NCBI RefSeq assembly: GCF_003096355.1
Contig: NZ_QEKI01000014.1
Span: 62,001 to 126,000, forward strand
Source of the DNA: Pontibacter virosus
GTDB lineage: Bacteria > Bacteroidota > Bacteroidia > Cytophagales > Hymenobacteraceae
Direction of reading: 5' to 3'
Length of the DNA stretch: 64,000 nt
Made by a program: the position numbers and the translations under genes. Position 1 is the first letter of the stretch, and each line of letters opens with the position of its first letter. The notes under the pieces were generated by a model. The model was not told the DNA's origin and ran no database searches. It saw nothing but the letters and a program-made list of their open reading frames with translations. Below, one piece after another: positions 8,143 to 16,223 of the stretch.

Positions 8143-9876
8143 ATGATTGAACCAGCTATACAGCAAAAAATAAACGCCTGGTTGGGCGGCAACTACGACG
8201 AAGCGACTAAATCAGAAATAAACGGCTTGCTCGAGCGTAACGAGCACGAGGCACTGGCCGATGCTTTCTACAAAGACCTCGAGTTCGGCACAGGTGGATT
8301 GCGCGGCATCATGGGTGCCGGCAGCAACCGCATGAACCGCTATACCCTGGGTATGGCTACGCAAGGGCTTTGCAACTACCTGAAGCAAAACTTCCCGGGA
8401 GAGCGCGTAAAAGTGGCCATCGCCCACGACTGCCGCAACAACTCCGACGTGTTCGCCCGCATTGCCGCTGACATTTTCGCTGCCAACGACATCGAGGTGT
8501 ACCTGTTTGAGGCTCTCCGCCCTACACCGCAACTTTCCTTTGCCATTCGTCACCTGGGCTGCCACAGCGGCGTGGTGGTAACTGCTTCGCACAACCCGAA
8601 AGAGTACAACGGCTACAAGGTGTACTGGAACGATGGCGCACAGGTAACCGCTCCGCACGACAAAAATATCATTGCCGAAGTAAACAAGATCACTTCCATT
8701 GATGAAGTAAAGTGGGAAGCAAAATCTGGCAACATCCACATGCTTGGTCAGGAAATGGACGAGGCTTACATGGCCAAAGTGCAGAGCCTTTCCATTTCGC
8801 AAGATGCCATCCGTAACCAACACGACCTTAAGATCGTGTTCTCTTCCATCCACGGAACAGGTATAACGCTGGTACCCGAAGTGCTCAAGCGTTTTGGCTT
8901 TACCAACGTGCACATCGTAGAAGAGCAGGCCACGCCAGACGGCAACTTCCCGACGGTGGTATACCCGAATCCGGAAGAGAAGGAGGCTATGACCCTGGCG
9001 CTGAGAAAGGCCGAGAAAATTGACGCTGACCTGGTAATGGCTACCGACCCGGACTCCGACCGCGTAGGTATAGCCGTTCGGAACCTGAAGGGAGAGTTTG
9101 AACTCCTCAACGGTAACCAAACTGGTGCCCTTTTGATGAACTACCTCCTGCTAGCCTGGCAGCAAGCCGGCAAACTGACCGGCAAGGAGTTTATCGTGAA
9201 GACCATCGTAACCACCGACCTGATCAAGGACATTGCCGACAGCTATAATGTGAAAATGTACGAGACGCTGACAGGCTTCAAGTACATCGCTGAGAAGATC
9301 CGTGAACTGGAAGGAAAGGAGCTATACATTGGTGGTGGCGAGGAAAGCTACGGCTACATGATCGGTGACTTTATCCGTGACAAAGACGCCATCTCTGCCT
9401 GCGCCCTAATCGCTGAAATGGCGGCCGTGGCAAAAGACAGAGGCCAGAGCCTGATGGAGATGCTGGTGGAGATCTATACCCAGCACGGCTTCTACAAAGA
9501 GGAACTGGTATCGTTCACCAAAAAAGGACAGCGTGGCGCAGAGGAAATTCAGCAGATGATGGCCGACATGCGTGCCAATCCACCTCAGATCATTGCCGGC
9601 TCCAAAGTGCTCGAGGTAAGCGATTACAAGCACAGCACCCGCAAAAACCTGATTACGGGAGAAGAGTCGAAGCTGGACCTGGAGAGTTCCAACGTGCTGC
9701 AGTACCTGACTGAGGACGGCAGCAAGATCTCCGCCCGCCCATCTGGCACAGAGCCGAAGATCAAGTTTTACATCAGCGTAAACGAACCCCTGGCTTCCAA
9801 AGACGATTTTGATGCTGTTGACCAGCAGTTGAACCAGAAGATTGAGCAGATTCTGGTGGATTTGAAGTTGAGGTAA
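8143..9876 (+). CDS. Phosphoglucomutase/phosphomannomutase family protein
   Basis: A 577-residue alpha-D-phosphohexomutase that interconverts hexose 1- and 6-phosphates, feeding cell-wall and storage sugars. The start is the ATG giving MIEPAIQQKIN; the frame is open further upstream but that part is not conserved. The four family motifs are present. They are the phosphoserine loop TASHNPKEYNG (catalytic Ser near residue 149), the metal loop DPDSDRVG, the sugar-binding GGGEESYGYMIGDF, and the phosphate loop RPSGTEPKIKFY. Length and motifs match the long (PgcA-like) subfamily of Bacteroidota. It lies alone between inverted-repeat arms at 7726-7939 and 10033-10247. Confidence 0.93.
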   Translation: MIEPAIQQKINAWLGGNYDEATKSEINGLLERNEHEALADAFYKDLEFGTGGLRGIMGAGSNRMNRYTLGMATQGLCNYLKQNFPGERVKVAIAHDCRNNSDVFARIAADIFAANDIEVYLFEALRPTPQLSFAIRHLGCHSGVVVTASHNPKEYNGYKVYWNDGAQVTAPHDKNIIAEVNKITSIDEVKWEAKSGNIHMLGQEMDEAYMAKVQSLSISQDAIRNQHDLKIVFSSIHGTGITLVPEVLKRFGFTNVHIVEEQATPDGNFPTVVYPNPEEKEAMTLALRKAEKIDADLVMATDPDSDRVGIAVRNLKGEFELLNGNQTGALLMNYLLLAWQQAGKLTGKEFIVKTIVTTDLIKDIADSYNVKMYETLTGFKYIAEKIRELEGKELYIGGGEESYGYMIGDFIRDKDAISACALIAEMAAVAKDRGQSLMEMLVEIYTQHGFYKEELVSFTKKGQRGAEEIQQMMADMRANPPQIIAGSKVLEVSDYKHSTRKNLITGEESKLDLESSNVLQYLTEDGSKISARPSGTEPKIKFYISVNEPLASKDDFDAVDQQLNQKIEQILVDLKLR

Positions 9877-9896
9877 GGTTGATTGTTAAATTGTTG

Positions 9897-9941
9897 AATG
9901 GCCGAATTGTTGGAGGTATAGCTTCCGACAGTTTGGCCATT
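9897..9941 (+). terminator. pgm terminator
   Basis: Stem AATGGCC / GGCCATT extended by further pairs with G-T wobbles, followed by TTTTT. It is 20 bases after the stop codon. Confidence 0.7.
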
Positions 9942-10032
9942 TTTTATGCTGTCAGCGCTTACTTGCATCAGGGCTACCTATACCTGCTTTGCTCTATAGC
10001 TAATGCATTTTGCATTTATAGCAACCTGAATT

Positions 10033-10247
10033 GTTTTATAGCTTCGCCTGTGCGGCGGGCACTCCCTTTTTGTCTTGACACAAAAAGTAAGCAAAAAGGT
10101 CAAGACGATTTTGAACTCGCTGACCGCTCAAACAAAAATTCGTCATTTGCGCACCTGGCGTGGCTACTTCTTTTATAGTCAACGTGCAAGTTAGTCTTGC
10201 TATACCTGCCAGTGGTGCGTGTGGTCAGTTTCTACAAGGCTTATACC
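10033..10247 (-). repeat. Right arm of ~215-bp inverted repeat flanking pgm
   Basis: Inverted partner of 7726-7939. The identical core is at 10100-10138. The outer end is a 47-bp TATACCTGCCA...GGCTTATACC element (10201-10247), matching 7726-7771 in opposite orientation. The two arms face each other across pgm. Confidence 0.75.
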
Positions 10248-10267
10248 TGTGAATTGGCAGTTACAGA

Positions 10268-10301
10268 CTCCCCTCCTTAGACAAGGAGGGGCAGGGGTGG
10301 T
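10268..10301. repeat. GC-rich palindromic repeat
   Basis: CCCCTCCTT-loop-AAGGAGGGG hairpin followed by GCAGGGGTGG. Related C/G-rich palindromes occur inside the composite repeats near 7680-7700, 10430-10505 and 42283-42310. Confidence 0.55.
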
Positions 10302-10363
10302 TGGACCCGGTACTTCAGACAGGCATGATCCAGATTTCTCACCGGCGTTCGAAATGACATCAT

Positions 10364-10401
10364 TATACCTGCCAATGACCATTTGCTACAGGGCTTATAC
10401 C
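10364..10401 (+). repeat. Dispersed TATACCTGCCA element, copy C
   Basis: A 38-bp piece beginning TATACCTGCCA and ending AGGGCTTATACC. It is a shortened form of the 46-47-bp copies at 7726-7771 and 10201-10247. Confidence 0.6.
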
Positions 10402-10467
10402 TTAGCAACGGCAAAGTCGGAAGAGTCCCCCTTCGAAGGGGCAGGAGGATGATAATCGCGCACGGCT

Positions 10468-10558
10468 CCTTCCCCTGTTTTAAGGGGAAGGTTGGGATGG
10501 GGTTACAATCGTGCACCAGAATCCCGTTAATCCTCTAATCCTGTAAATCCTGATTCAG
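10468..10558 (-). repeat. Composite dispersed repeat (CAGGATT family), copy 2
   Basis: On the minus strand it reads CTGAATCAGGATTTACAGG, two further degenerate units, TCTGGTGCACGATTG and then a C-rich palindrome. The part order is the same as at 7625-7700 and 42231-42332. Confidence 0.65.
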
Positions 10559-10793
10559 ACAAGCAATTCCTAAAGACCTCGCGGTGTGCGCAGCTCCCGC
10601 GAGTGTCTAAACCGACGATCATAACCATACCTATACCTCTTCAGCCGCTGCCGATCTGTTAGATACCCGCAGGTCTGCAAGACGCTGCGAGGTCAAGTCA
10701 TCTCCCAAGCTGGCTCTAATGCCCTACCATACACCCAAATTGGGATAGGGCAATCAATGTCCGTACCTTTATAGAAACAAAGTAACAATCACA

Positions 10794-11378
10794 ATGGATA
10801 TATCATTCTCTCAAATAAGCCACATCATACAAAATCGCAGAACCACTAAACCTGGTAAAATGAACGGGCAACGTATACCTGACGAGCAGATAAAGCAACT
10901 ACTCGAGCTAGCCGACTGGGCTCCTACACACGGGCACACGGAGCCCTGGCGCTTCAAGGTATACGCCGGCGACAAAGTACAGGACTTCTGCCTGGCGCAT
11001 GCTGATCTATACAAAAAGCACACGAATGAAGAGAAATACATGCAGCAGAAGTATGACAAACTGCTACACATGGGTGACCAGGCCTCGCACGTGATCGTAG
11101 CTTATATGCAGCGTGGTAATCTCCCTAAAATTCCTGCTCTGGAAGAAATAGCTGCCACTTCCTGCGCCATCCAAAACTTATTGCTGGGTGCTACCGCCTT
11201 CGGTATAGCGAGCTATTGGGGTTCTGGTGGTATGGCCTATCAACCACCTATGAAAGAAATGCTACACCTGCGCGATGAGGATGTTGTACTGGGCATTCTA
11301 TACCTGGGTTATGCAGATGAACCTGCAGCAGAGGGTAAACGCACGGTGCCACTGGATGAGAAAGTAGAGTGGATGTAA
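10794..11378 (+). CDS. Nitroreductase family protein (YdjA-like)
   Basis: A 194-residue flavin (FMN) oxidoreductase of the nitroreductase superfamily. The FMN-binding N-terminal motif is RRTTKPGKMNG at about residues 16-26. The conserved ADWAPTHGHTEPWRFKVYAG follows, and the C-terminal part contains GIASYWGSGG and the GYADEP loop. The pattern is closest to the short YdjA type, which reduces nitroaromatics with NAD(P)H in vitro; the natural substrate is unknown. It is monocistronic and ends at a perfect 13-bp terminator stem. Confidence 0.9.
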   Translation: MDISFSQISHIIQNRRTTKPGKMNGQRIPDEQIKQLLELADWAPTHGHTEPWRFKVYAGDKVQDFCLAHADLYKKHTNEEKYMQQKYDKLLHMGDQASHVIVAYMQRGNLPKIPALEEIAATSCAIQNLLLGATAFGIASYWGSGGMAYQPPMKEMLHLRDEDVVLGILYLGYADEPAAEGKRTVPLDEKVEWM

Positions 11379-11381
11379 AAT

Positions 11382-11417
11382 AAAAAAGCCGCTGGCTCTG
11401 GGCGCAGCGGCTTTTTT
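11382..11417 (+). terminator. Nitroreductase terminator
   Basis: Perfect 13-bp stem AAAAAAGCCGCTG / CAGCGGCTTTTTT with a 10-nt loop and a T tract. Confidence 0.85.
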
Positions 11418-11539
11418 ATAATTTTTACCGACACAATGACTCCGGTTAGCAACTCACTAAAGAAGCTGTATTATCAGCAATTGTTAGGAGCTTTCTTTTG
11501 TATCCTTTGCCTTTTATCAGTTTAACTTTTGTCTAATCC

Positions 11540-13111
11540 TTAAAACGGTGGTTCCTCGTCAAAACCTGAGGCCGGGAATCCTCCCCCACCCTTACTGCCG
11601 TCGTTCATACGGCTTCCCAGTCTGATAGCGCCTGGTGTTTCCGTGTCGAAGCTGCTGTTCGGCAATGCATTAAAGCCACCGTCACCACCAAAATCAGAGT
11701 CCAGGTTCGTGAACTTGGTATACTTGCCAATAAACTTCAGCTGTACGTTTTCCAACGATCCGTTACGGTGCTTGGCAATGATCACCTCTCCTACCCCGGC
11801 CGTTGGGTTGCCCATTTCGTCTTCGGTGATGCCATAGTATTCCGGACGGTAGAGGAAAAGCACCATGTCAGCATCCTGCTCAATGGAACCGGATTCACGA
11901 AGGTCAGACAGCTGAGGACGCTTGTCACCACCACGGGTTTCCACGGCACGGCTCAGCTGCGACAGGGCAATTACTGGCACGTTCAGTTCCTTGGCCAGCA
12001 TTTTCATGGCTCGCGAAATAGAAGCAATCTCCTGTTCACGGTTACCACCACCCTTGCCTTCCGCGTTTCCGCTCATCAGCTGCAGGTAGTCGATGATTAC
12101 CATCTGGATGTCGTACTGCGCTTTTAGGCGGCGGCACTTGGTGCGGAGCTCACGAATGGAAAGACCGGGCGTATCGTCAATAAAGATCGGGGCTTCGGTG
12201 AGTTTTGCTATTTTATGATTGAGCTGCGCCCACTCGTAATCTTCCAGGCTGCCTTTCTTGATCTTTTCAGAATCGAGCTCGGCTTCCGAAGAAATCAGAC
12301 GATTCACCAGCTGCAGCGAGGACATCTCAAGCGAGAAGATCGCCACACCCTTTTTGAAATCAACCGCTGCGTTGCGCAGGCAGGAAAGCACGAAGGCCGT
12401 CTTACCCATCGCCGGACGAGCTGCCAGAATGATCAAATCCGATTTCTGCCAGCCGGACGTTACGCGGTCCAGGGCCGTCATACCGCTTGGCACGCCAGTC
12501 AGACCGTCGGTCTGCTTGCGTTTCTCTTCCAGTTCCTTGATAGCGGCATGCATCAAAGAGCGCATGTCGTCGAAATTCTTGCGGATGTTCGATTCCGATA
12601 CTTCGTAGAGCTTGGCCTCTGTTCTGTCGAGCAGTTCGAAAACGTCGGTGGTATCTTCAAAAGCACTTGAAAGCACTTCGGAGGAGATCGAGATCAGGTC
12701 GCGCTTGATCGAGTTTTCCGTGATGATACGGGCGTGGTACTCGATGTTGGCCGCCGAGTTCACACGGGTTGTCAGCTGCGTGACGTAGTAAGCACCACCT
12801 GCTAGCTCCAACTCCCCGTTTTCGCGAAGCTCGTGGGTTACCGTCAGGATATCGATCGGCTCTGACTTGTCGAACAGGGCCAGGATCGCTTTAAAAATGC
12901 GTTGGTGCGCCTCTTTATAAAAAGAGTTGGGTCGCAAAATGTCGATCACCGTGGTAAGCGCATCTTTCTCCAACATCAGAGCGCCTAGCACGGCCTCCTC
13001 CAAATCTAGTGCCTGCGGCGGTTTTTTACCCAACTCTGCCACGGCAGGCGCTTTTTTGCTCCAGGTGCCGCGGTTGCCAGTTGGCCGCACGTTCATTTTC
13101 ATCTCCTCCAT
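11540..13111 (-). CDS. dnaB: Replicative DNA helicase DnaB
   Basis: The 523-residue hexameric helicase that unwinds DNA at the replication fork. The N-terminal DnaB domain (about residues 35-140) contains DLEEAVLGALMLEKDAL. The RecA-like ATPase domain starts near residue 205 and has the Walker A motif ARPAMGKTAF at 231-240 and a Walker B in IDYLQLM. No intein is present. After the helicase core comes a 60-residue Gly/Ser/Asn-rich tail ending FDEEPPF, which resembles the acidic, Phe-ended tip of single-strand-binding proteins. Three Met codons lie near the start; a -7 promoter box ends only 4 bases before the first. Confidence 0.97.
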   Translation of the reverse strand: MEEMKMNVRPTGNRGTWSKKAPAVAELGKKPPQALDLEEAVLGALMLEKDALTTVIDILRPNSFYKEAHQRIFKAILALFDKSEPIDILTVTHELRENGELELAGGAYYVTQLTTRVNSAANIEYHARIITENSIKRDLISISSEVLSSAFEDTTDVFELLDRTEAKLYEVSESNIRKNFDDMRSLMHAAIKELEEKRKQTDGLTGVPSGMTALDRVTSGWQKSDLIILAARPAMGKTAFVLSCLRNAAVDFKKGVAIFSLEMSSLQLVNRLISSEAELDSEKIKKGSLEDYEWAQLNHKIAKLTEAPIFIDDTPGLSIRELRTKCRRLKAQYDIQMVIIDYLQLMSGNAEGKGGGNREQEIASISRAMKMLAKELNVPVIALSQLSRAVETRGGDKRPQLSDLRESGSIEQDADMVLFLYRPEYYGITEDEMGNPTAGVGEVIIAKHRNGSLENVQLKFIGKYTKFTNLDSDFGGDGGFNALPNSSFDTETPGAIRLGSRMNDGSKGGGGFPASGFDEEPPF

Positions 13112-13115
13112 ACCA

Positions 13116-13123
13116 CAAATTTA
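13116..13123 (-). promoter_or_regulatory. Candidate -7 box of dnaB (TAAATTTG)
   Basis: On the minus strand TAAATTTG fits TAnnTTTG exactly and ends 4 bases before the first ATG. If used, the transcript would have almost no leader, or translation would start at the Met codons at 13102 or 13096. No good -33 box is seen. Confidence 0.4.
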
Positions 13124-13186
13124 AAAAGTAAGCCGCCCAAGTAATCCACAAATTACGGAAGATATCCACATATTAGCGTATAGCTA

Positions 13187-13216
13187 TTTTTATTTAGCCG
13201 AGGAATTATAATTTTG
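13187..13216 (+). promoter_or_regulatory. Candidate mpl promoter
   Basis: TTTT at 13187-13190 and TAATTTTG at 13209-13216, spaced 18 bases. The second is a perfect TAnnTTTG. The ATG follows 28 bases later. Confidence 0.5.
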
Positions 13217-13244
13217 TCGGTTCGCTAAATGCATAGCACGGATT

Positions 13245-14624
13245 ATGGAGAGAACGGATTTTAAACACATTCACCTGATTGCCACAGGTGGCAGCATCAT
13301 GCACAATCTTGCCCTGGCGCTGCATGACCAGGGTATAAAAGTGACTGGTTCGGACGACGAGATCTACGAGCCGGCCAAAAGCCGGCTGGCGGCTGCAGGT
13401 ATACTGCCGGCTGAGGAAGGCTGGTTTCCAGCAAAATTAGACAACCGCCCGGATGCCGTGATTCTGGGGATGCACGCCCGCGCCGATAACCCGGAGCTGC
13501 TTCGCGCACAGGAGCTGGGTATACCGGTCTACTCTTTCCCGGATTTCATTTACGAACTGAGCAAGCACAAACAGCGCATCGTGATCGGCGGCAGCCATGG
13601 CAAAACGTCCATCACCTCCATCATCATGCACGTGCTCCAGCATTGCAGCCGCCTGTTCGACTACGCCGTGGGCGCTCAGTTGCAGGGCTTCGACCGCATG
13701 GTCAAACTCACGGAAGAAGCTCCGATCATCATCATCGAAGGCGACGAGTACCTTTCTGACCCGATCAAACGTGTACCGAAATTCCACCTGTACCACCACC
13801 ACATCGGGGTGATCAGTGGCATCAGCTGGGACCACATCAACGTGTTCCCGACGCCGGAGGTATACCGCGACCAGTTTCGCATTTTCGCGGAGATGACCCC
13901 AAAGGCCGGTACCCTTATTTACAACCAGGACGACGAGCAGGTGCAGCTGGTGGCCGTGCCGCGCAACCCCGCCGACATCAACTACATTGGCTATACTGCG
14001 CACCCGCACAGCATCGTTAACGGCAAGACCATTCTGCACACGAAAAAAGAGGGTGATATAGAGATCCCGCTTTTCGGGGAGCACAACCTCCGGAATATAA
14101 GCGCAGCAAAAGAAGTCTGTAAAAAGATTGGTATTAAGGCACCTGACTTTTACGAAGCGCTCAAGACGTTTAAGGGAGCAGCCAAGCGACTGGAGAAACT
14201 TGGCGAGAACGAAAAAACCGTGATCTTCCGTGACTTTGCCCATGCACCTTCCAAAGTAAAAGCAACAACCGAAGCCGTGAAAACGCAGTACCCGCAGCGC
14301 AAGCTCGTGGCCTGTGTCGAGCTGCATACCTTCAGCAGTCTCAACAAGAATTTCCTGCCACAGTATGCCGGTGCCCTCGACAAAGCCGATGTGCCGATCG
14401 TGTTCTTCAGCCCTAAAACGGTGGAGCACAAGCGCATGGAGATGCTCTCAGAAGAAGATCTGCGCAGCGCTTTCGGCAATCCGCAGCTGCAAGTATACAC
14501 CGACTCATCCGCATTGCTCGAGCACCTGAAAGGGATGGACTGGCAGAACGCCAACCTGCTGCTCATGAGCTCCGGTACTTATCAAAACCTTGACTTGGAG
14601 GCGCTCAAAAAAGCGGTTCTTTAA
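13245..14624 (+). CDS. mpl: Mur ligase family peptidoglycan-recycling ligase (Mpl-like)
   Basis: A 459-residue Mur ligase. The N-terminal Rossmann part starts HIHLIATGGSIMHNLALAL. The central ATPase domain has the P-loop GGSHGKTS (residues 115-122) and the acidic IIEGDEYLSD. The C-terminal domain contains FRDFAHAPSKV. These features fit UDP-N-acetylmuramate:L-alanyl-gamma-D-glutamyl-meso-diaminopimelate ligase, which reattaches recycled tripeptide to UDP-MurNAc in the cytoplasm. In Bacteroidota the same family is often called peptidoglycan synthetase. MurC is the alternative, but the GDEYLSD/HHHIGVISGISWDH pattern favours Mpl. The exonuclease gene follows after 11 bases, so the two are probably co-transcribed. 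Confidence 0.88.
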   Translation: MERTDFKHIHLIATGGSIMHNLALALHDQGIKVTGSDDEIYEPAKSRLAAAGILPAEEGWFPAKLDNRPDAVILGMHARADNPELLRAQELGIPVYSFPDFIYELSKHKQRIVIGGSHGKTSITSIIMHVLQHCSRLFDYAVGAQLQGFDRMVKLTEEAPIIIIEGDEYLSDPIKRVPKFHLYHHHIGVISGISWDHINVFPTPEVYRDQFRIFAEMTPKAGTLIYNQDDEQVQLVAVPRNPADINYIGYTAHPHSIVNGKTILHTKKEGDIEIPLFGEHNLRNISAAKEVCKKIGIKAPDFYEALKTFKGAAKRLEKLGENEKTVIFRDFAHAPSKVKATTEAVKTQYPQRKLVACVELHTFSSLNKNFLPQYAGALDKADVPIVFFSPKTVEHKRMEMLSEEDLRSAFGNPQLQVYTDSSALLEHLKGMDWQNANLLLMSSGTYQNLDLEALKKAVL

Positions 14625-14635
14625 ACCACCCAACC

Positions 14636-15448
14636 ATGCAATTGAACCTGAAGCGCCCCATCGTATTCTTCGATCTCGAAACCACCGGCACCGACATCTG
14701 CAAAGACCGCATCGTCGAGATCAGCGTGTTGAAAGTGATGCCAAACGGCGAAGAAATACTTAAAACACGTCGCATCAACCCGACTGTGCCGATTCCGCTC
14801 GAGTCGAGTCTGATCCACAAGATTTACGACGAGGACGTAAAGGATGCACCTACTTTCCAGCAGGTGGCCCGCAACCTGTACCAGTTTATGGAAGGCTGCG
14901 ACCTGGGTGGCTACAACCTGGTGCGCTTCGACATACCTTTGCTGGCCGAGGAGTTCCTGCGTGTAGGTATAGACTTCGACATCGACAACCGCCACGTGGT
15001 GGACGCCTGCCGTATTTTCCATATGATGGAGAAGCGCACGCTTTCTGCCGCCTACAAATACTACTGCAACAAAACGCTGGAGAACGCCCACAGCGCCGAG
15101 GCCGACACCGTGGCCACTTACCACATCCTGAAAGCACAGCTGGAGCGTTATGAAAATACCGTAGTAGAAGTAGCAGAAGGTATAGAAGAGGCTCCTATCC
15201 AAAACGATATGGCGCAGCTACACAAGTTCACGTTCGAGAAGTCAGCCGACCTGGCTGGCCGCATTGTGTACAATAACGCCGGACAAGAGGTCTTTAACTT
15301 CGGCAAGCACCGCAACGTGCCGGTAGAAGAAGTGCTCAGCAAAGAGCCCAGCTACTACGACTGGATGATGAAAGGCGATTTCCCGCTGTATACCAAAAAG
15401 ATCCTGACCCGCATTAGATTGAGAAACATGCAGAGTAGCGTGTCTTAG
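14636..15448 (+). CDS. DEDDh 3'-5' exonuclease with ExoX-like C-terminal domain
   Basis: A 270-residue DnaQ-like nuclease. The exonuclease domain (about 1-175) has the Exo I motif FFDLETTGTD with D13 and E15, the Exo II motif GGYNLVRFDIPLL and the Exo III motif with H and D in NAHSAEADT. The C-terminal 70 residues, containing FGKHRNVPVEEVLSKEPSYY and DWMMKGDFPLYTKKIL, match the small domain found after the nuclease in ExoX-like proteins. It degrades DNA from 3' ends, probably in repair or proofreading. It follows mpl by 11 bases. Confidence 0.9.
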   Translation: MQLNLKRPIVFFDLETTGTDICKDRIVEISVLKVMPNGEEILKTRRINPTVPIPLESSLIHKIYDEDVKDAPTFQQVARNLYQFMEGCDLGGYNLVRFDIPLLAEEFLRVGIDFDIDNRHVVDACRIFHMMEKRTLSAAYKYYCNKTLENAHSAEADTVATYHILKAQLERYENTVVEVAEGIEEAPIQNDMAQLHKFTFEKSADLAGRIVYNNAGQEVFNFGKHRNVPVEEVLSKEPSYYDWMMKGDFPLYTKKILTRIRLRNMQSSVS

Positions 15449-15467
15449 ATCTTTATATAGGGCCACT

Positions 15468-15510
15468 ACCCCAAGGATTTACAGGATTAAAAGATTCTCA
15501 GGATTTCAGA
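15468..15510 (+). repeat. Composite dispersed repeat (CAGGATT family), partial copy
   Basis: Two to three units of the type AGGATTTACAGGATTAAAAG without the C-rich palindrome that follows in the full copies. Confidence 0.55.
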
Positions 15511-15533
15511 TGATCTAAATCCCAATTAAAAAC

Positions 15534-15579
15534 AAAAAAAGAGCGGGCTGCCAGATAACTGGCAGCCCGCTCTTTTTTT
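15534..15579. terminator. Strong bidirectional terminator
   Basis: Perfect 21-bp stem (seven A, then GAGCGGGCTGCCAG, paired with its complement ending in seven T) and a 4-nt loop ATAA. It separates the exonuclease and the convergent lipoprotein gene. Confidence 0.92.
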
Positions 15580-15593
15580 GTTTATACCTTAGA

Positions 15594-16202
15594 CTAATTC
15601 TGTCTCGAATTTTTCAACCTCACGCCTTGCAGCAGGTTATTGCCTTCCTGCACCTTGTGGCGGCAGTCGTAACCGGCCGCCCTGATCGAGCACTGACAGC
15701 CGGTGATCCGATTGTCCTCGAAGGTGAAGTAACAGAAATCACAGCCAGCGGTGGCTTCGCAAATGTGCTTCACCGACTTGCTGCTCAGGTATAGGCTGTT
15801 GTCTGACGCCACATCCAGTTCCAGTGCCATCGAGCGGAAAGAGCCATTGTACATACCCAAACCCACCAGGTAATAGGTAGCAGGAAGCTTCTTGTTGTCC
15901 TGCACCTTATGGATTGTCACTTTGTTCACCACAGTTCCGTTGCCAAATTCCTTTATAAAGGGCTGCACCAGCTCCTGCTGCGGTACTACAAAGTCGATCT
16001 CGTCCAACACCACCTGTGCCAACAATTGCCCGTCATACTTAGGTCCGGCCTCCTCGTCGAGTGGCACCTCTTCACTTTCCTCCGGAAAAGCTTCGCGGCG
16101 CGAACAGCCAGCCGCTACCAGTAGGATCAGAGTCAGGGCCAGCGACCAGCGCAGGCAGGTCAGCAGCAAGTGCCGGCCATTGGCTAAGGGTGATGGAGTC
16201 AT
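15594..16202 (-). CDS. Cysteine-rich lipoprotein of unknown function
   Basis: A 202-residue predicted lipoprotein. The signal segment TLILLVAAGC contains a lipobox with the acylated Cys at residue 33. An acidic stretch (EESEEVPLDEEAG) follows. The last 60 residues carry a cluster of seven cysteines in a pattern like CEATAGCDFC...GCQCS...DC, close enough together to suggest disulfide bonds or a metal site. I know no family with this pattern. It is followed 21 bases downstream of the M48 peptidase gene on the same strand, so an envelope operon is likely. Confidence 0.75.
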   Translation of the reverse strand: MTPSPLANGRHLLLTCLRWSLALTLILLVAAGCSRREAFPEESEEVPLDEEAGPKYDGQLLAQVVLDEIDFVVPQQELVQPFIKEFGNGTVVNKVTIHKVQDNKKLPATYYLVGLGMYNGSFRSMALELDVASDNSLYLSSKSVKHICEATAGCDFCYFTFEDNRITGCQCSIRAAGYDCRHKVQEGNNLLQGVRLKNSRQN

Positions 16203-16223
16203 GTAGGTTTATCGGGTTAGTGT

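Larger units (their letters stand above)
9877..10793. other. 917-bp intergenic cluster of dispersed repeats
   Basis: No gene is seen. From left to right it holds the pgm terminator, the right arm of the inverted repeat (10033-10247), a GC-rich palindrome (10268-10301), a piece reading as the reverse of GTCATTTCGAACGC...GAGAAATCTG (10322-10360), a short TATACC element (10364-10401), another C/G-rich palindrome (about 10428-10450) and a composite repeat (10468-10558). Confidence 0.7.

Noticed and set aside
12215..12670. Long open frames antisense to dnaB (and similar ones antisense to mpl, pgm and the hybrid kinase)
   Set aside because: Shadows of well-supported genes caused by high GC and codon bias.
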